The position numbers were made by a program, and so were the translations under genes. Of a stretch of DNA of 8,308 nt, positions 6,942-8,308 are shown piece by piece. The notes below the pieces were generated by a model. That model was not told the DNA's origin. It searched no databases and saw only the letters and a list, made by a program, of their open reading frames with translations. Position 1 is the stretch's first letter. Each line of letters starts with the position of its first letter. The stretch is taken from positions 1 to 8,308 of the forward strand of contig DUIP01000071.1 in assembly GCA_013330285.1 (NCBI GenBank), in the 5' to 3' direction. Source of the stretch: Candidatus Poseidoniaceae archaeon. Lineage in GTDB: Archaea > Thermoplasmatota > Poseidoniia > Poseidoniales > Poseidoniaceae.

Positions 6942-6950
6942 GCCTCACTC
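6936..6950. terminator. palindrome spanning both convergent stop codons
   Basis: GAGTGAG-C-CTCACTC is a perfect inverted repeat with 7-bp arms. It holds the last Glu codon and TGA stop of scpB on one strand and the same GAG-TGA of the HMG-CoA reductase gene on the other. Being symmetric, it could form a hairpin at the 3' end of either transcript. No T-run follows on either strand, so classical termination is uncertain. The symmetry may simply come from both genes ending in GAG TGA. Confidence 0.35.
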
Positions 6951-8243
6951 ACTACGAAGCGCCTTCAGAAGTTCTTCAACAACAGTTTGTGTTTTCGGGC
7001 CATCGACCGCTTGGAGTCGCTTTGCAATGGTTTCTATTTCATCACCAACGGCACCAGCGCTCACGGCCATATTCCTTGAATGTAATTTCATGTGCCCTGC
7101 TTGAATGCCACGTGTGGCAAGGGCACGTAAGGCTCCAAGGTTTTGAGCAAGCCCAGAGGCTGCGATGACACCTGCCAGTTCCTGTGCAGAATCAACGCCG
7201 AGGATCGCTAAATTCGCTTGCGCAGCAGGGTGGACTTTCGAGGCCCCTCCAACAGTTCCAACCGCCATAGGGGTTTCAATACGGCCGACGAGATTGCCTT
7301 CTTCATCTTCGTACCAATGCGTCATAGATCCATAGTGCTCTTTTCCGTAAGCTGCATAGGCATGGCATCCTGCTTCTATGGCTCTCCAGTCTTGTCCACA
7401 AGCAAGCCCTACACTACTGATGGCATTCATGACTCCTTTGTTGTGTGTCGCCGCTCTAAACGGGTCGGCAACAGCAAAGTGATGGGCTTCGAGTATTCCT
7501 TGAATCACTTCAAGACCATTGGCCTTGGTGCCATCGTCAGAAATTTCCTCTGGTGTGAATGTGGCCTCGACCCGTGCTAATCGGTGCACTGCGAGGTTCG
7601 AGAGGATTTTCAGATGAACCCTTCCACCAGTCAGTTCTTCGACTCGTGGGGCGATCAGTTCAGCCATTGTATTCACTGCATTTGCTCCCATGGCGTCCCT
7701 GCAATCGACGACGATGTGCAAGATGACCATTGGCCCACTGAGGCTGTGAATGGTTCGGGTTTCTATGCGCTTACAGCCGCCTCCAAGACGAATCATTGTC
7801 GAGGGCAGGCTATTGCAAAGTGCCATCAATTCTTCACTTGCCTCATGCAACGCTTGTTCAGCATGCTTTGTATCGCTGCAATCCATGATTTGGAGTTGTG
7901 CAATCATCATTGGGGCATCATTGTTGGTTCTGAAGCCTCCATTGACCAGGCAGCGTTTTGCCATGTTGGATGCAGCCGCTACAACGCTTGATTCCTCAAG
8001 GCAAAATGGGATGAGGTAGTGCTTTTGATCGATCACAAAGTTCGTTGCAATACCGACTGGTAATGACATGGTGCCGATGACGTTCTCGATCATGCGGTCC
8101 GCTGCGGCTTCGTTTAATTCGCCACATGCTCGCAGTGCTTCTATTTGCGCCGCTGTCAGATCTGCCATTTCAGCGACCATATTCCTGCGTTCAGCAACAG
8201 AATGCCGGAAAAAACCTCCTAATCGACTGTTTTCAACTGGCAT
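6945..8243 (-). CDS. hydroxymethylglutaryl-CoA reductase, class II
   Basis: This enzyme interconverts HMG-CoA and mevalonate, the committed step of the mevalonate pathway; in archaea that pathway feeds isoprenoid ether lipids. The sequence aligns along its length with class II reductases such as that of Pseudomonas mevalonii (428 residues). From ATG 8243 it has 432 residues. It shows MIENVIGT near the N-terminus, catalytic Glu in LEESS (E84), nucleotide-binding DAMGAN (183-188), catalytic Lys in THNKG (K269), Asp in QDWRA (D285) and His in AGHMKLH (H384). The residue matching P. mevalonii Asp146, linked to NADH preference, is Pro147, so cofactor choice is open. An in-frame ATG at 8294 and an open frame to the window edge would add residues with no counterpart in the family; MPVENSRLGGF aligns with the P. 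mevalonii start, so 8243 is preferred. Only a weak Shine-Dalgarno (AAGGCGAG) precedes it. No membrane segments are seen, as expected for class II. Confidence 0.93.
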   Translation of the reverse strand: MPVENSRLGGFFRHSVAERRNMVAEMADLTAAQIEALRACGELNEAAADRMIENVIGTMSLPVGIATNFVIDQKHYLIPFCLEESSVVAAASNMAKRCLVNGGFRTNNDAPMMIAQLQIMDCSDTKHAEQALHEASEELMALCNSLPSTMIRLGGGCKRIETRTIHSLSGPMVILHIVVDCRDAMGANAVNTMAELIAPRVEELTGGRVHLKILSNLAVHRLARVEATFTPEEISDDGTKANGLEVIQGILEAHHFAVADPFRAATHNKGVMNAISSVGLACGQDWRAIEAGCHAYAAYGKEHYGSMTHWYEDEEGNLVGRIETPMAVGTVGGASKVHPAAQANLAILGVDSAQELAGVIAASGLAQNLGALRALATRGIQAGHMKLHSRNMAVSAGAVGDEIETIAKRLQAVDGPKTQTVVEELLKALRSE

Positions 8244-8308
8244 GTGGCTCGCCTTGTTCCTTGCACAGTGGTTGAGCCCATCAAGCAATCGCATGTTCCG
8301 AGGGCATC

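Noticed and set aside
7218..7991. Plus-strand open frames opposite the HMG-CoA reductase gene
   Set aside because: They are antisense to a strongly conserved enzyme and show no domain of their own.
1..8308. Mobile element, CRISPR, tRNA, rRNA or defence genes
   Set aside because: I saw no transposase, integrase, terminal inverted repeats, spaced direct repeats, tRNA-like cloverleaf or rRNA sequence on either strand.

Overview
The window looks like ordinary chromosomal DNA, densely coded with short spacers, and is most likely archaeal. The archaeal assignment is an inference. It rests on an SMC protein with the Leu-Arg form of the switch loop seen in archaeal SMCs, a large ScpA of archaeal type, and an HMG-CoA reductase of the bacterial-type class II, which some Euryarchaeota (Archaeoglobus, Thermoplasmata) also carry. 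A Thermoplasmata-related planktonic lineage such as marine group II (Poseidoniales) would fit, but no rRNA or other marker here proves it. Shine-Dalgarno (SD) motifs of the GGAGGTGA family are clear in front of four of the genes, so leadered translation is in use.

Layout from left to right. (1) Positions 1-134, minus strand: the first 44 codons of an FAD-dependent oxidoreductase, most likely L-aspartate oxidase (NadB), starting at TTG and running off the left edge. (2) Positions 135-228: a divergent intergenic region with a perfect 13-bp palindrome. (3) Positions 229-1014, plus: an unrecognised four-helix membrane protein with a cytoplasmic Cys4 zinc-ribbon-like tail. (4) Positions 1015-1174: a spacer with an AT-rich hairpin, a GC hairpin and an operator-like dyad. 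(5) Positions 1175-6941, plus: a complete smc-scpA-scpB operon. (6) Positions 6945-8243, minus: a complete class II HMG-CoA reductase, convergent with scpB and separated from it by three bases.

The central three genes encode the full SMC-ScpAB condensin: SMC ATPase, kleisin ScpA and the winged-helix dimer ScpB. The complex compacts and helps segregate the chromosome. The genes are tightly coupled. The SD of scpA (GAGGTGA) begins inside the smc stop codon, and the SD of scpB (GGAGTGA) ends with the scpA stop codon. Both SMC and ScpA carry C-terminal tails beyond the family core. The flanking genes are metabolic: NAD biosynthesis on the left and mevalonate/isoprenoid synthesis (archaeal lipids) on the right.

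I found no mobile element, CRISPR array, tRNA, rRNA or defence system, and no clear sign of a wholly new system. The least explained items are the membrane/zinc-ribbon protein, the tails on SMC and ScpA, and the short dyads at the gene borders.
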